From Siphonodentalium dalli (Eukaryota > Mollusca > Scaphopoda > Gadilida > Siphonodentaliidae), in NCBI GenBank assembly GCA_032622095.1, contig CP136062.1:1798001-1862000 (forward strand): a stretch of DNA of 64,000 bases, given 5' to 3'. The position numbers and the translations under genes were made by a program. This document shows, piece by piece, positions 21,797 through 34,037 of the stretch. Every line of letters starts with the position of its first letter. Within the stretch, counting starts at the first letter, position 1. Below the pieces are notes generated by a model. It did not search any database, was not told the DNA's origin, and saw only the letters and a list, made by a program, of their open reading frames with translations.

Positions 21797-22557
21797 AAGT
21801 AGAGCGGAGATACCTATATAGTATATCGGGGAGCATGTTCATGCATTTGCCTTGCCTCTTGACAAGTCCGTTTGAATTTGCTACATGAAGAGAGGGTTTA
21901 ATTTGAGTAATACATATCACCCGTTACAACATTATACGCTATCAGGGTTAAACCGTCCAATCTAAATCTTTAAAAAGCGTACTAATCATGCGTTTAGATA
22001 CTACTTATCACATCCACACGTCGAAAAGTTTTTATCTCAGTATCTGATTTTCGGAATAATTTTCCCCATTTGAACTTCTGTGGAAGTTGCCAAATCTCAA
22101 CCCACCCGACACAAACACTCCCTTGAGCAGGTTGCGTTTATAGTAGAGCGGTCCAATTTCACAGGCGTACCTACAGTATATCGGCTTACATGCTCCTGCG
22201 TAAAACTCGCTCCTACATTATCCCGTTTGGGGCTAAAAATCGGCTAGTGATAGACTACATAAGTATACATATTTATGATATATAGTGTTGTCACGAGTAA
22301 ACCGTTCCATCTGAAAATTAGAAAATCGGCCTCTAGATGCGCGTGAACACTAGCCATCAGATGTACTCGTCAAAAAAAATTATCTCGATGTTTGAATTTT
22401 CCCCCTTTGCAATTTTCGTGGAATTTTCCTAAAGTCTCAACCCACCCTGACACGCATTCTTCGTTGGGCATGTTACATTTATAGTATAGCCGTCAAACTT
22501 CTGGGACGTACATAAAGTATGTCAACGTACCTGCTACGACATTATCTTACTCTTTAA
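21797..22557. repeat. Tandem repeat, period about 342 bp, just over two units
   Basis: The phrase AGTAGAGCGG-type with GTATATCGG recurs at about 21800, 22143 and 22483 (last one partial). It is followed by GTAAACCGTCCAATCT-like, TTATCTCAGTATCTGATTTT and TCTCAACCCACCC in the same order. Non-coding. Confidence 0.75.
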
Positions 22558-25500
22558 TTAGCCGGTTTGGATTTGGCGGGAAAAATAGGTGCAATATTTC
22601 CGTAAACCATAACGCGGAAAGCCCAGGGAAAAAACATGTTTAAGCGGTATATCCGGGTCCGGATCACTCGTCCAATTCGAGATTTGCAATAAAACATTTA
22701 GAGCTCTGGTCAGTAGGGCATATCGAGGTGTGCATACGGTCCAATTTCCGATGCTCTGCTCCTTATAATTTCCGAGATAATAAAATGACATTTTTTCATA
22801 TAAAGGGAGATAACTCCGCGGGGAAACGCGGACAATATTTGTTAAATGAAAAAAAGTTAGAACTCATTAGCCCCAACATCCGTACCAACTTTTAATTTGC
22901 TACTCCTCATACTTTCAGATATTAGGGCGTCGCAAAATCGTGGAGTATAATAATAATAATAATGAAAAATAATCGAAAAAGGGCCATAACTCTGTCTAGA
23001 AGCCTTGGACCGGTATGCGGATACCTTTATTTTTAGTAGACCTTAGATGCCTACATTCGCTAGAGATTTCGCGTTCCTACTGCAATTAGTTTCTGAGTAT
23101 TTCGAAATAAACGGAAAACGACCTCAGTACAAAAACAATATACTTCCTTGGTTACACCATGGAAGTATAATAATAGGGAACATCACGAGCTGAAAGAATT
23201 GCAGTTTAGGGGCGGAAAATATGAATTAGGATGGTTATATGTTGTCCTAACATGTGTGGGTTGATCTCAAATGTGTGGAAGTGACCACACCCCTGCCGCG
23301 AAATTGGGTGACGGGATTGGGAAATTGTCAACAGTGGCCAAAATGCGAAGTTTGAGGGCCTGTAACTCCGTTATTTTCCAATGGATTTTAAAATTGTTTT
23401 TAGTTTTGTGATCTTCTGCATACCTAGATTGTATGTTATAAATGTTATCTGATTCGGAGACGAATAGCATTCTGGTTATTGGAAAAAATATGGGGCCAAA
23501 TTAAAATTTGAGGGCACAAATCTCCGCCATTTTTTAACGGATTTACGATCTGTTTTCAGGTTTGTGTTCAACGTGTATGGTAGATGATATATGCCAAGTT
23601 TCATATGATTCGGAGACGAAATAAATTTTGATATTGTTGACCACCCCTCCCGTGACCCACAACACTAAACCGACACTGGCAAAATTTGGCACACCGCGTG
23701 CTCTCTTCAGCCTGCACGCATTGGCGTATCAGATGACATTCAAAGTTTGACATCTTCGGAGCAGATGTGTTATCAAGCACATGGGCCCAAAATTGCATAG
23801 TTTGAAGGCCCGCAACTCTGTCAGTTTTGAATGGATTTTCGAAATTCTTTCAGCTTCTAGATCGGCTGTTGCTGTAAATGTTATATTCCAAGTTTCATCT
23901 GATTCGGAAGCGAAAAATATTTTGGCATTATAAATCACCCCTCCCCAGAACCACAATAATGAACAGACATTGGCAAAATTTGCACACACCGAGCACTAGT
24001 TATTCTGGAAACTCAGAAGTGTGTCACTATCTCCAATGTTTGTCCGTTTTAAAGGAGATACGGCGACAAGCCAATTGCCCCAAAAATATTGTTTTTGAGG
24101 GCCCACAACTCTGGTATTTCTACTCAGATTTAAAAAATCTTTCGTAGTATATGATTGGCTTTACGCAGTGAAGCCATACACGTAGATAGGTGAGTTTCAT
24201 AACGAATTTTTTTTTTAATTTGGCACCCCCCACCCCATTGTAAAAATATGAGATCGACCCTGTCCAGTTTTCGTTTTGGCACTGAACAGTCAATGACCAA
24301 GAGGACTGTGAAAACAAATTCAGTTATCTGGAATGATACGAGAGAACAGCTGAGTACAATGAATTCGAGGTTTGCCTATGTATGGGCGGTAACCCATCAG
24401 GGAAAGCGCGGACACAAGTTTTGATGCCCGTGGTCAGTAGGGCATATCGAGGTGTGCATACGGTCCAATTTCCGATGCTCTGCTCCTTATAATTTCCGAG
24501 ATAATAAAATGACATTTTTTCATATAAAGGGAGATAACTCCGCGGGGAAACGCGGACAATATTTGTTAAATGAAAAAAAGTTAGAACTCATTAGCCCCAA
24601 CATCCGTACCAACTTTTAATTTGCTACTCCTCATACTTTCAGATATTAGGGCGTCGCAAAATCGTGGAGTATAATAATAATAATAATGAAAAATAATCGA
24701 AAAAGGGCCATAACTCTGTCTAGAAGCCTTGGACCGGTATGTGGATACCTTTATTTTTAGTAGACCTTAGATGCCTACATTCGCTAGAGATTTCGCGTTC
24801 CTACTGCAATTAGTTTCTGAGTATTTCGAAATAAACGGAAAACGACCTCAGTACAAAAACAATATACTGCCTTGGTTACACCATGGAAGTATAGTAATCG
24901 CAAAAGGGCCATAACTCCGCCAAGAAACATTGGACCGAAATCCGGATACCATTATATCTAGTAAACCTTCGATGCCTACATTCGCTAGAGATTTCGCGTT
25001 CCTACTGCAATCAGTTTCTGAGTATTTCGAAATAAACGGAAAACGACCTCAGTAGAAAAACAATATACTTCCTTGGTTACACCATGGAAGTATGATAATA
25101 GGGCGAATCTTGAGCTGAAAACATCGTAGTTTAGGGACGGAAAATATGAAGTAGGATGATTATATCACGTCCTTACCATGTTTATGTTGATCTCAAGTGA
25201 TTGCAAGTGACCCCACCCCTGCCTCGAAATTGGGTGACGGGATTGGGAAATTGTCAACCCAGGCTCAAAATGCGAATTTTGAAGACCCGTAACTCCGTTA
25301 TTTTCCAATGGATTTAAAAATTGTTTTCAGTTTTGTGATCTGCTGCTCACATATATTGTATGGAATGAATTTAATCTGAATCGGAGACGAAAAACATTTC
25401 GGTTATTGGAAAGCATATGGGCCCAAGTTCAAACTTTGAGGGTCCAAATCTCCGCCATTTTCCAACGGATCTGAGATCTGTTTTCAGCGTCGTGATAAGT

Positions 25501-28182
25501 TTGTAGTGTAGATGTTATATTCCAAGTTTCATCTGATTCGGAGACTAAATAAAATATGGAACCATAAACCACCCCTCCCCAGAACCACAATACTGAACCG
25601 ACACTGGCAAAATTTGGCTTACACCGAGCACTAGTTAGTCTGGATACTTAGAAGTCTGTCACTATTTGCAATGATTGTCCGTTTTAAAGGAGATAGGGCG
25701 ACAACCCGATTGTCCCCCAAAAAAAAATTTGAGGGCCCACAACTCTGGTATTTTTACTCAGATTTCAAAAATCTTTCGCGGTATTTGATCAGCTTTACAC
25801 AGTCAAGCCATACACAGAAATAGATGAGTTTCGTAGCGATTTTTTTTTTAATTTGGCACCCCCATCCTATTGTAAAAATATGAGAACGACCCTGTCCAGT
25901 TTTCGTTTTTCCACTGAACAGTAAATGGCAAAGATGACTGTGAAGACTAAATTCAATTATATGGAATGATAGGAGAGTACAGCTGAGTACAATGAATTCG
26001 GTGTATGCCTATTTATGGGCAGTAACTCTTCAGGAAAAGCGCGGACACAAGTTTTTATGCCCTTGGGCAGTAGTGCATATCGAGACGTGCATACGGTCTA
26101 ATTTTCGATGCTCTGCTTCTTATAATTTCCGAGATAATAAAATGACATTTTTTCAAATAAAGGGAAATAACTCCTCGGTGAAAGCGCGGACAAAATCGTT
26201 ATGGGCCATAGGCATAAAACTCATGTACCCCAACCTACTTACCAAGTTTTAGTTTCCTACTTCTTGTACGTTTCGAGGAATAGTGATTACAAAAGTGTCA
26301 AGTATAATAATAATGAAAAATAATCGCAAAAGGGCCATAACTCCGCCAAGAAACATTGGGTGGAAATCCGGATACCATTATATCTAGTAAACCTTCGATG
26401 TCTACATTCGCTAGAGATTTCGCGTTCCTACTGCAATCAGTTTCTGAGTATTTCGAAATAAACGGAAAACGACCTCAGTAGAAAAACAATATACTTCCTT
26501 GGTTACACCATGGAAGTATAATAATAATAATAACAATGAAAAATAATCGAAAAAGGGCCATAACTCCGCCAAGAAACATTGGGCCGAAATCCTGATACCA
26601 TTATAGTTAGTAAACCTTCGATGCCTACATTCGCTAGAGATTTCGCGTTCCTACTGCAATCAGTTTCTGAGTATTTCGAAATAAACGGAAAACGACCTCA
26701 GTAGAAAAACAATACACTTCCTTGGTTACACCATGGAAGTATAATAATAGGGCAAATCTTGAGCTGAATAAATCGCAGTTAAGGGACGGAAAATATGAAG
26801 TAGGATGATTATGTCTTTCCCTTAACATGTGTGGGTTGATCTCAAGTGTTTGGAATTGACCCCACCCCTGCCTCGAAATTGGGTGACGGGATTGGGAAAT
26901 TGTCAAACCCGGCCCAAAATGCGAATTTTGACAGCCCGCCCGTAACTCCGTTATTTTTCAATGGATTTAAAAATTGTTTTGAGTATTGTGATCAGCTACT
27001 TACATTGATTATTTGTTATAAATTTTGTCTGATTCAGAGACGAATGGCATTTTGTTTATTGGAAAGAATACGGGCCCACATTCAAAGTTTGAGGTCCCAA
27101 ATCTCCGCCATTTTTTAACGGACTTACAATCTGTTTTCAGTTTTATGATCAACGTGTATGGTAGATGTTATATATCAAGTTTCATATGATTCGGAGACGA
27201 AATAAATTTTGGTACCTCGGACCACCCCTCCCCTGACCCACAACAGTGAACCGACACTGGCAAAATTTGGCACATCGCGTGCTCTCTTCAGACCGCACGC
27301 ATTGGCGTATCAGATGACATCCAAAGTTCGACATCTTCGGAGGAGATGTGACGACAAGCACATGGGCCCAAATTGCAAACTTTGAGGGCCCGTTACTCTT
27401 GCATTTCATCTCGGATTTCAAAACTCTTTTCCGATATGGGTTTGTTTTCGTTCAGGGAATCTACATACTTAAATAGACAAATGTCAATAAAAAAAAAATC
27501 GAAAATTTTGCCCCCCACCCAGTGTAAAAACATATGTCCAACCCTGTCAAATTTTCTTCCTTGGACTAAGCTGACAACGGTCAATACGACTATACAAACC
27601 AAATGCAGTTATCTGGAATAATACGGGAGGACAACAGAGTACAATAAAATAGAGGTTTGCCAACTATGGGCGGTAACTCTTCAGGGAAAGCGCGGACACA
27701 AGTTTTTATGCCCGTGGGCAGTAGTGCATATCGAGATGTGCATACGGTCTAATTTTCGATGCTCTGCTTCTTATAATTTCCGAGATAATAAAATGACATT
27801 TTTTCAAATAAAGGGAGATAACTCCTCGGTGAAAGCGCGGACAAAATCGTTATGGGCCATATGGTTAGAACTCATGTACCCCAACGTACTTACCAAGATT
27901 TGGTGTCCTACTTCTTGTACTTTTCGAGTAATAGTGATTACAAAAGTGTCAAGTATAATAATAATAATAACAATGAAAAATAATGGCAAAAGGGCCATAA
28001 CTCCGCCAAGAAACATTGGACGGAAATCCTGATACCATTATAGTTAGTAAACATTCGATGCCTACATTCGCTAGAGATTTCGCGTTCCTACTGCAATCAG
28101 TTTATGAGTATTTCGAAATAAACGGAAAACGACCTCAGTAGAAAAACAATATACTTCCTTGGTTACACCATGGAAGTATAAT
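22558..28182. repeat. Higher-order array of the GGGCCATAACTC family
   Basis: GGGCCATAACTC(C/T)G starts recur near 22983, 24708, 24907, 26334, 26556 and 27992. Long units are about 1.73, 1.43 and 1.44 kb, separated by short 196-222-bp units that contain only the head module (ending GGTTACACCATGGAAGTATA and an ATA tail). The block 22709-23170 is repeated at 24432-24890 with about one visible difference, and 24890-26315 matches copy 1 at 15.16 kb. Frames are not conserved across copies, so it is non-coding. Confidence 0.88.
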
Positions 28183-29559
28183 TAACAAATTCAAACAACG
28201 TCGTCGTCGCTATCACTGTCGTTGGAGGAATAAAGATATATACAAAGGGGACGACCGGATTTCTGTGTGTAGGAATAACCAGGACTGTCGACTCTCGTCA
28301 ATCAGGTGACTAATGTCTGGTAGAGGTCTGTCGAGCTGCTCTGTTGGTGGTTGTTGACTGGCTGGTTGCTAAAAGGAACGTTACAGGGCCGGTTGACGGA
28401 GGGCGTGGCTGGCGTTGAGGCTGTCTGTACATAGCATTCTACGACGTTTGGATGGTTTTGGATTGCCATCACGCATGATCACGGCGCAAAGGAATAACAG
28501 GTCGTATTGGCCGACCGTATATATAATTGAGCCGCTATCGGTGACTGCCCATAAGTGAATTTCATTTTGTTATTACAACAAAGAAAACATTGCGGACTTC
28601 ACAATTAGCCTACACAAACACTACACTAAATCAATCAAATTAAGTTGGGGACCTCAGAATTAGCCAACATAAACACTACCTCAATAAAATTAAGCCGATT
28701 TAATCCCTTCTAATTAATGGGGCCGACTTCGCGTGGGGCCGTCTTCGTATGGGGCAGACTTCTCCAGATATCGAACATCCGGCGATCATTTGTTTCATTT
28801 CGCAACAACATGGCATCCATGTGTCCTCCAAAGTCAGAGTAGCGGGATAATTTGGATAGTGTAATACATTCATGCCTCTGCAATATAACTACAATTGAAT
28901 ACAAAACAAAACAGGTGGACTGGACATCAGCAAATTGGTGTCTACATGCATATAATATTCAACTGATTGTGAATTTGTGTGGGGAATTAAATAAGGTATA
29001 GCTTGAAATGACATTGTCACTGCCAGTGATTTCAGACGTTGAAACAAAATAATACCTCTCACCTAAGGTGCTCGCTGTAATGCTTAACGCACCATGACAA
29101 TTGGTAAAATATTGTTTTTATGATAGTCAATTCTAGTTACAATAGCTACATACTAGTATACATGTACATGTAGCTATAACACACTAGGACTTACTAGTAT
29201 GTAGAACTACAAACACTTGTAGTATTAATATTTAATGGAAATTTGTATTAAATATCTGTGATAAATACACATAATTATAGACCTACTAGTATACCGATAG
29301 CCCAAACTACGTTAATAGTAACACATTGCATTGACGATCAAGTAAATAACCGGATCGTATTATCTGATCGCATCATGTGCGGTGGTCTACCATGATACAG
29401 AAGTAGCAGGAATAAAATCGGACTGTGTGCGCGCATTGATCCTATTATCGCAAGGGTATGGGACAAATATCATGCAACAAATATCGCTTCATGTGCCGCC
29501 CACTTAAGGCCAAAGTGTAATACCGTATTGGAAACTAAAGTTCTGTCTTGGATTCCGCT
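28183..29559. other. Mostly unique sequence with small repeats
   Basis: On the minus strand 28185-28225 would encode an acidic tail (SNDSDSDDDVV then stop), which might be the end of a gene, but no convincing upstream exon is seen. At 28717-28783 lies a GGGGCCGACTTC repeat. At 28590-28690 an AATTAGCC(A/T)ACA phrase is duplicated about 55 bp apart. Near 29140-29200 CTACATACTAGTA pairs with TACTAGTATGTAG. Confidence 0.45.
28717..28783 (+). repeat. GGGGCCGACTTC repeat
   Basis: Three spaced copies of a GGGGCCGACTTC-like word ending in TTCTCCAGATA. Related sequence occurs at 34711-34803 in the same orientation and at 34139-34203 in reverse complement, so it is a dispersed family. Confidence 0.75.
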
Positions 29560-29870
29560 ATTATAGCAACCACCCAGTGGGTGTTTATACCTAAATGCGT
29601 GTGAATTATGACGTCATATAATTTTTCTATATTTCTATACCAAGAGCGAAAATAGCGTGTATGCTTTTTTGTAAATTTCACACGTGACTTCCGGGAGGTT
29701 ACTGCGCAGACTCCAGCAGAAACTGATCGAAGAATTACGTTTTCTTCGCTTCAACTTCAACACAATCGACTGTTAGTAACGGTACTGAGTTAGGAGAGCA
29801 GCGTGCTCCGAAGACAACCGCGACGGAGGAATTTACATACAAGTACAACAACAACCATTGCCGATGATCA
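29560..29870. promoter_or_regulatory. Candidate promoter region with CRE, E-box and ETS motifs
   Basis: Within about 100 bp there are TGACGTCAT (29609), CACGTGACTTCCGGG (near 29682, an E-box fused to an ETS site) and ACTGCGCAGACTCCAGC (near 29702, an NRF1-like half-site). Such clusters mark housekeeping promoters in animals. CpG is locally higher than in the flanks. Direction is unclear and the driven gene is not identified. Confidence 0.4.
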
Positions 29871-30139
29871 CTTTTTAATTGTCCTCACTGAGTCATTCAG
29901 AGACTCAATCAAATAATAGATTAATCGAGGATTAATCACAGCCTTTCTAGTCTGATAACAATTTTAACATGGCATTCGGTAAAATATTACCGTGGCACAG
30001 TTTGTGATTAGCCATCTCGATTGTAAACAAATCTTCTACTCGAAATTTGTAAATTAAAAAAACAAATCAAATTTAAATGTGCATGTGCGATAATCAATAT
30101 CATCCATGACCCAACCCGGACACACATACCAAATCGCAT
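29871..30139. other. AT-rich sequence, nothing recognised
   Basis: No motif, ORF or repeat seen beyond short A/T tracts. Confidence 0.5.
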
Positions 30140-30517
30140 TCACATCCACTGAGAAACAACGAAGAAGCTAGACATTACACTTTTATTTAGAGCCGGCATC
30201 GGCGTCGACAAACACTTTATATACACCGATTTCTCCACTACAAGGTCAAGGCCCCACATGGCACGAAATTGAAAAATCAACGAGTGATTGATCTGTGTTT
30301 CATGTAATTTGCAACAATGAATGTTGTTTTGAGGATTGTATGGATTATTGTGTACCACAGATACACGAAGACTAGGCAATTCAATGTTAGGTGTATTCAA
30401 TTTCATGACATCATGTGTAAACTGTGTTTGTGACATGATTATTGCACTTTTACTTTCGACAGGAGCTTGGAGGCATTGTTGAATTTGTTCTCTAATCATC
30501 AAAGGTTGCACAGCCAC
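30140..30517 (-). CDS. Possible exon or hypothetical 125-aa frame
   Basis: A frame of about 125 codons, open from a nonstandard GTG. It has balanced composition and includes HDVMKLNTPNIELPSLRVSV and QFRAMWGLDLVVEKSVYIKC. There is no upstream ATG in frame before a TAA nine codons back and no clear splice acceptor, so an intact start is absent. Composition is less repeat-like than most frames here, and it lies between the candidate promoter and a MITE. It may be a decayed exon or chance. Confidence 0.22.
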   Translation of the reverse strand: MAVQPLMIREQIQQCLQAPVESKSAIIMSQTQFTHDVMKLNTPNIELPSLRVSVVHNNPYNPQNNIHCCKLHETQINHSLIFQFRAMWGLDLVVEKSVYIKCLSTPMPALNKSVMSSFFVVSQWM

Positions 30518-30606
30518 AGGTATTTGCGTATCATTAATTTAATCATTTGATTTAGGACTGAAAAAGAATTGTTTCTGTTTTCAAATTGAAAAGATCAATC
30601 GTACTG

Positions 30607-30989
30607 CCCTGCTGGACAAAACAAGTGTCCATTGGCACCGCGGTGTGTTTGGCGTTCGGCGGCGGTGTCAGAGTTTGTAACTGCAGTTGAGCACCGCGGC
30701 CAAGCGGCAAGTACACCATGGCCGACCGTCAAGTACACATGTACACCATGGCCGAAAAGCAACTACAATGGGGCCGAATGGCATGTACACCGTGGTTAGA
30801 TTTCTGGTTTATATTGTCTTTTTTCAATTTAATGAATGCACACAGCGGCAACTACACCATGGTCGAATGGCAAATACACCGCGGCCCAACTGTAGTTAGC
30901 TGGTGGAGCCGCTGTGCAGTTGCATTTCAGCCGCAGTAGCAATGCTAAGCGCACCGTGGTTAAGTGGACACTTGTTTTGCCCAGCAGGG
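30607..30989 (+). mobile_element. TA-targeting MITE, copy 1
   Basis: A 383-bp element with terminal inverted repeats starting CCCTGCTGGACAAAACAAGT on the left and the complement on the right (TTTTGCCCAGCAGGG). The interior is made of about 20-bp sub-repeats around ACCGCGGCCGAACGGCAAGT. The right flank TA is intact; the left is TG, apparently mutated. The frames read through it (such as 30687-30899) are products of the sub-repeats. TIR plus a TA duplication suggests a Tc1/mariner-type transposase mobilised it. Confidence 0.85.
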
Positions 30990-30995
30990 TAGTAC
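30988..30995 (+). repeat. Left 8-bp target-site duplication of the hAT-like element
   Basis: GGTAGTAC, identical to 32978-32985. Its first two bases overlap the last two of the MITE, so the hAT-like element landed exactly at the MITE edge. Confidence 0.85.
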
Positions 30996-31424
30996 TAGAG
31001 GTGCCACGACTATTGATTTTGATAATCGATAATCGGTCGTCAATAATCGACTATAATCGATTAATCGTACCTAATATTAATAACATCAGTGGAAGTATAC
31101 CGTAATATGGCCTATTGCCTGGGTGCTCGTTAACTCAATAACTGCACTGTCGCTGGTCATTTGAGACATTGGCTGATGTAATTTTTACGTTAATAAAATG
31201 CATCATAAACCACTGTTAATGACTAATGAGCACAATGTATTGAATACCAGCACAGTTCTCAGCGATGTTATGGTTATAATATTTGTGAGTTCATTAGAAC
31301 GAACGTAGCGATTAATTTAAGTTTTAGGAATAGCCACAGAGATGGACTGTCGTCCGATACATACCCCCTAGTGGCATACCGCCTAGTGTGGGCATATCTA
31401 TAACTTATGACTGCTATACTCAGA

Positions 31425-32110
31425 CAGATGGACCCAAAAATCAGCATTTTCATATAAACGAAGATGAATAACTATAGCACAAAAAAACAAAACAGGTGAA
31501 TGTGCCATTAAATGTCCTCATAGTGGTGAATATCCATACAAAATTTCATTGAGATCCGAGCATTACTGTTCAAGTTATGACCTGAACAGACATCGGATGG
31601 ACCAAACAGCCAACATGTCCAGATAAACAAACTTGAATAACTCTAGAATGGAAAAGCCAAACAGAACAATGGAACCCTCTATTGAATGCCCTCATAGTAG
31701 TGAACATCCATACCAAATTTCATTGAGATCTGAGCACTACTGTTCATGTTATGACATGAACAGACACCAGACGGACCAAAAATCCAACTTTTCCAGATAA
31801 ACAAAGATGAATAACTCTAGAATGGAAAATCCGAACAAAACGGTGGAACCCTCTATTTAATGTCCTCATAGTTGTGAACATACATTCCAAATTATATTGA
31901 GATCCCAGCACAACTGTTGAAGTTACGACATGAACAGACACCAGATGGACCAAAAATCCAACATTTCCAGATAAACAAAGATGAATAACTCTAGAATGGA
32001 AAATCCGAACAAATCGATGGAACCCTCTATTTAATGTCCTCATAGTAGTGAACATTCATACCTAATTTCATTGAGGTCCGAGCACTATTGTTCAAGTTAT
32101 GACATGAACA
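31425..32110. repeat. 180-bp tandem repeat inside the hAT-like element, about four units
   Basis: CCAACATTTCCAGATAAACA and ACTCTAGAATGG recur at about 31604, 31789 and 31968, with an older copy near 31440. Each unit ends TGACATGAACAGACA. The 103-codon minus frame 31744-32055 is two translated units and is not a gene. Confidence 0.9.
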
Positions 32111-32142
32111 GACATCGGACGGACGTACGGACAGGTGCAAAA

Positions 32143-32184
32143 CAGTATACCCCCCCCCCCCTTTTTTTTTAAAGGGGGTATAAC
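32143..32184. repeat. Poly-C/poly-T tract forming a small hairpin
   Basis: GTATAC followed by a run of about 12 C, nine or ten T, AAA and GGGGGTATA. The C and G ends can pair. It directly follows the GGACGGACGTACGGACAGG phrase that ends the tandem array. Confidence 0.75.
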
Positions 32185-32977
32185 AATACAAAAGTAGGAA
32201 TGAACAATGGACCGCCGGTTGTTCCTAAATAAAGGAATCAAATGTTATGGAAACTATAAGTTTCATCAAACTTCCAGAGCGTGGTTAACAATCACAAACG
32301 TGTGCCCCACCTGCAAATTGCATGACTCAGAACAATTTAAGTATTTGATAACAGTCCGTTTCATTCAGCATTCACCTCACGATATGCGATAGCCTTTACT
32401 AGTAACTTCTAAGTATACATTTGTACTTATACAAACAAAGTACACTTGCAATGCAATTGGGGAGAACATCACTGATTAAAATGCCATATCTATATTGTTC
32501 CCTGGTTTTAGAGAGAATGTCAATCAACATCCCATTGGTCCAATCAGATTCAAGGGCGAGTGCATTCAGTTCATTGAACACGGTAACAGTCGGCACATTT
32601 CAAAGACATATTGCCACCTTTCAAGTATACTAAAATATACAACGATGTCGCAATGTGTTCAAATATGCAGTGCGGCCAATTTGTAGAATATACAACGATC
32701 CGACGAGAAACCATGTCGCATCATCAAATGAACTGCCGACTGTTTGCAACATATATCAGTAGTACTCATGTTATTGGAATCTCTTTGGTACGCGATCAAA
32801 GGATGTTAACACCTCGGTTGAAGATAGAACTTTGTAAAATAAACACGGTATTCAAAAATACCCGGCATCTTCTGACATCCGATATAAATAACACAGATTA
32901 ATCGACGATGGAAATGGTAATCGATTATCGGCTTTATCAACGGTTCATCGATTATACGATTAATCGTGGCACCCCTA

Positions 32978-32985
32978 GGTAGTAC
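32978..32985 (+). repeat. Right 8-bp target-site duplication of the hAT-like element
   Basis: GGTAGTAC, identical to 30988-30995. Confidence 0.88.
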
Positions 32986-33976
32986 ATGTGTATTCAGTTC
33001 AAATTCATACAGATATCTTTCAGACTTTCATGTTTACAAAATGTAGGCGCGCATAGTCCTGCTCGCTGGGTTTTGGCCAGCCGCGCGGTTTCTATCAAGA
33101 TAAAATAAACAGCGGAAATACATTCATAAATGTTGCGTAAATTGAATTAGTTTACTCACGATGGATGTCCATTGAAACTCTTTGATGGTTTAACACTGCT
33201 TAATCCACTATCCATTAGCACAAGTGAATGTTACACACTGTGTTTTCATATTGTACATGCTCCTACCCCGGTATATTAATTGTAATTCATAATTATTAAT
33301 AAGGAATTAATTTAATACTCCGATTCAATGCTGACGAAATAAATACGGTAACATCTCCCGGCCATGTGGTCTCGCTTTGATTTTCCAGGAATTTATGTGA
33401 CGTCATAAGCCATACATAGAAATCGTTCAAATGTATTTTTAGCTTCGAATCATTCAGTCTCAGACAGATAGTGCATTTGACACTTCACATCGTGTGACGT
33501 CAAAAAACTTAAACTGCCAATCATCGTGGCACGAGGGATCACCTTTTGATGAATGCCGACAATGAATGTTGGTTTTGGAGAATTCATTTGATATTTTGCT
33601 ACAACATTCAAGCTGTTTCTTTATACTTGTACGCTCTCCGTATTTGGCTAGGCGCGCAATTGATCGCTCACTGGTTTTCAATTTTAGCCGCGCGATGGTG
33701 CGCAAGAGCGATCGCGCGCCTCAAAAATTAAAGTCTGATCTTTCTGTTGATTCCAACGTTAACACTATTACTTAATATTTTTACCACTTTAGAGGGCGTT
33801 CTTTATTAGATGAACATTATTTTACCCACACGTCATGATTCCATGGTTTTAAGGTGAAGTTGAACAGAAGCGAGCGCTAAGCTTTGTTTTCATTAAAGCA
33901 TGCTCACACCAGGACGGTGTGGTAATAATAGTAATAGCATGATTTTGTCGGGCACCTTGGTTTCTTTACAGCCCTC
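32986..33976. other. Unique sequence without a supported gene
   Basis: Two short CpG-rich pieces resemble each other: near 33045 (GGCGCGCATAGTCCTGCTCG, then AGCCGCGCGG) and near 33650 (GGCGCGCAATTGATCGCTCA, then AGCCGCGCGA). The frames at 33460-33775 are not recognisable. Confidence 0.45.
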
Positions 33977-34037
33977 CAGGAATGATTAACTCCGTCTCGG
34001 GTCTATAAATAGGCCCTCGGGCTGTTAATCATTCCTG
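33977..34037. repeat. Hairpin with nested inner palindrome
   Basis: CAGGAATGATTAAC (33977-33990) pairs perfectly with GTTAATCATTCCTG (34024-34037). The loop contains GGGTCTATAAATAGGCCC, itself nearly palindromic. Confidence 0.88.

Larger units (their letters stand above)
30996..32977. mobile_element. Non-autonomous hAT-like DNA transposon
   Basis: The ends are TAGAGGTGCCACGA on the left and, in complement, TAGGGGTGCCACGA on the right, followed on both sides by ATCGATTAATCG-rich sub-terminal repeats. It is flanked by a perfect 8-bp duplication GGTAGTAC, the hAT superfamily signature. At 1982 bp it has no transposase-like frame. The interior holds a 180-bp tandem array (31425-32110), a C/T/G tract and small frames (32207-32392, 32399-32596 minus, 32421-32633) of no recognised type. 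Confidence 0.9.

Noticed and set aside
31744-32055. 103-codon minus frame with an internal duplicated peptide
   Set aside because: It is two units of the 180-bp tandem repeat translated, not a gene.
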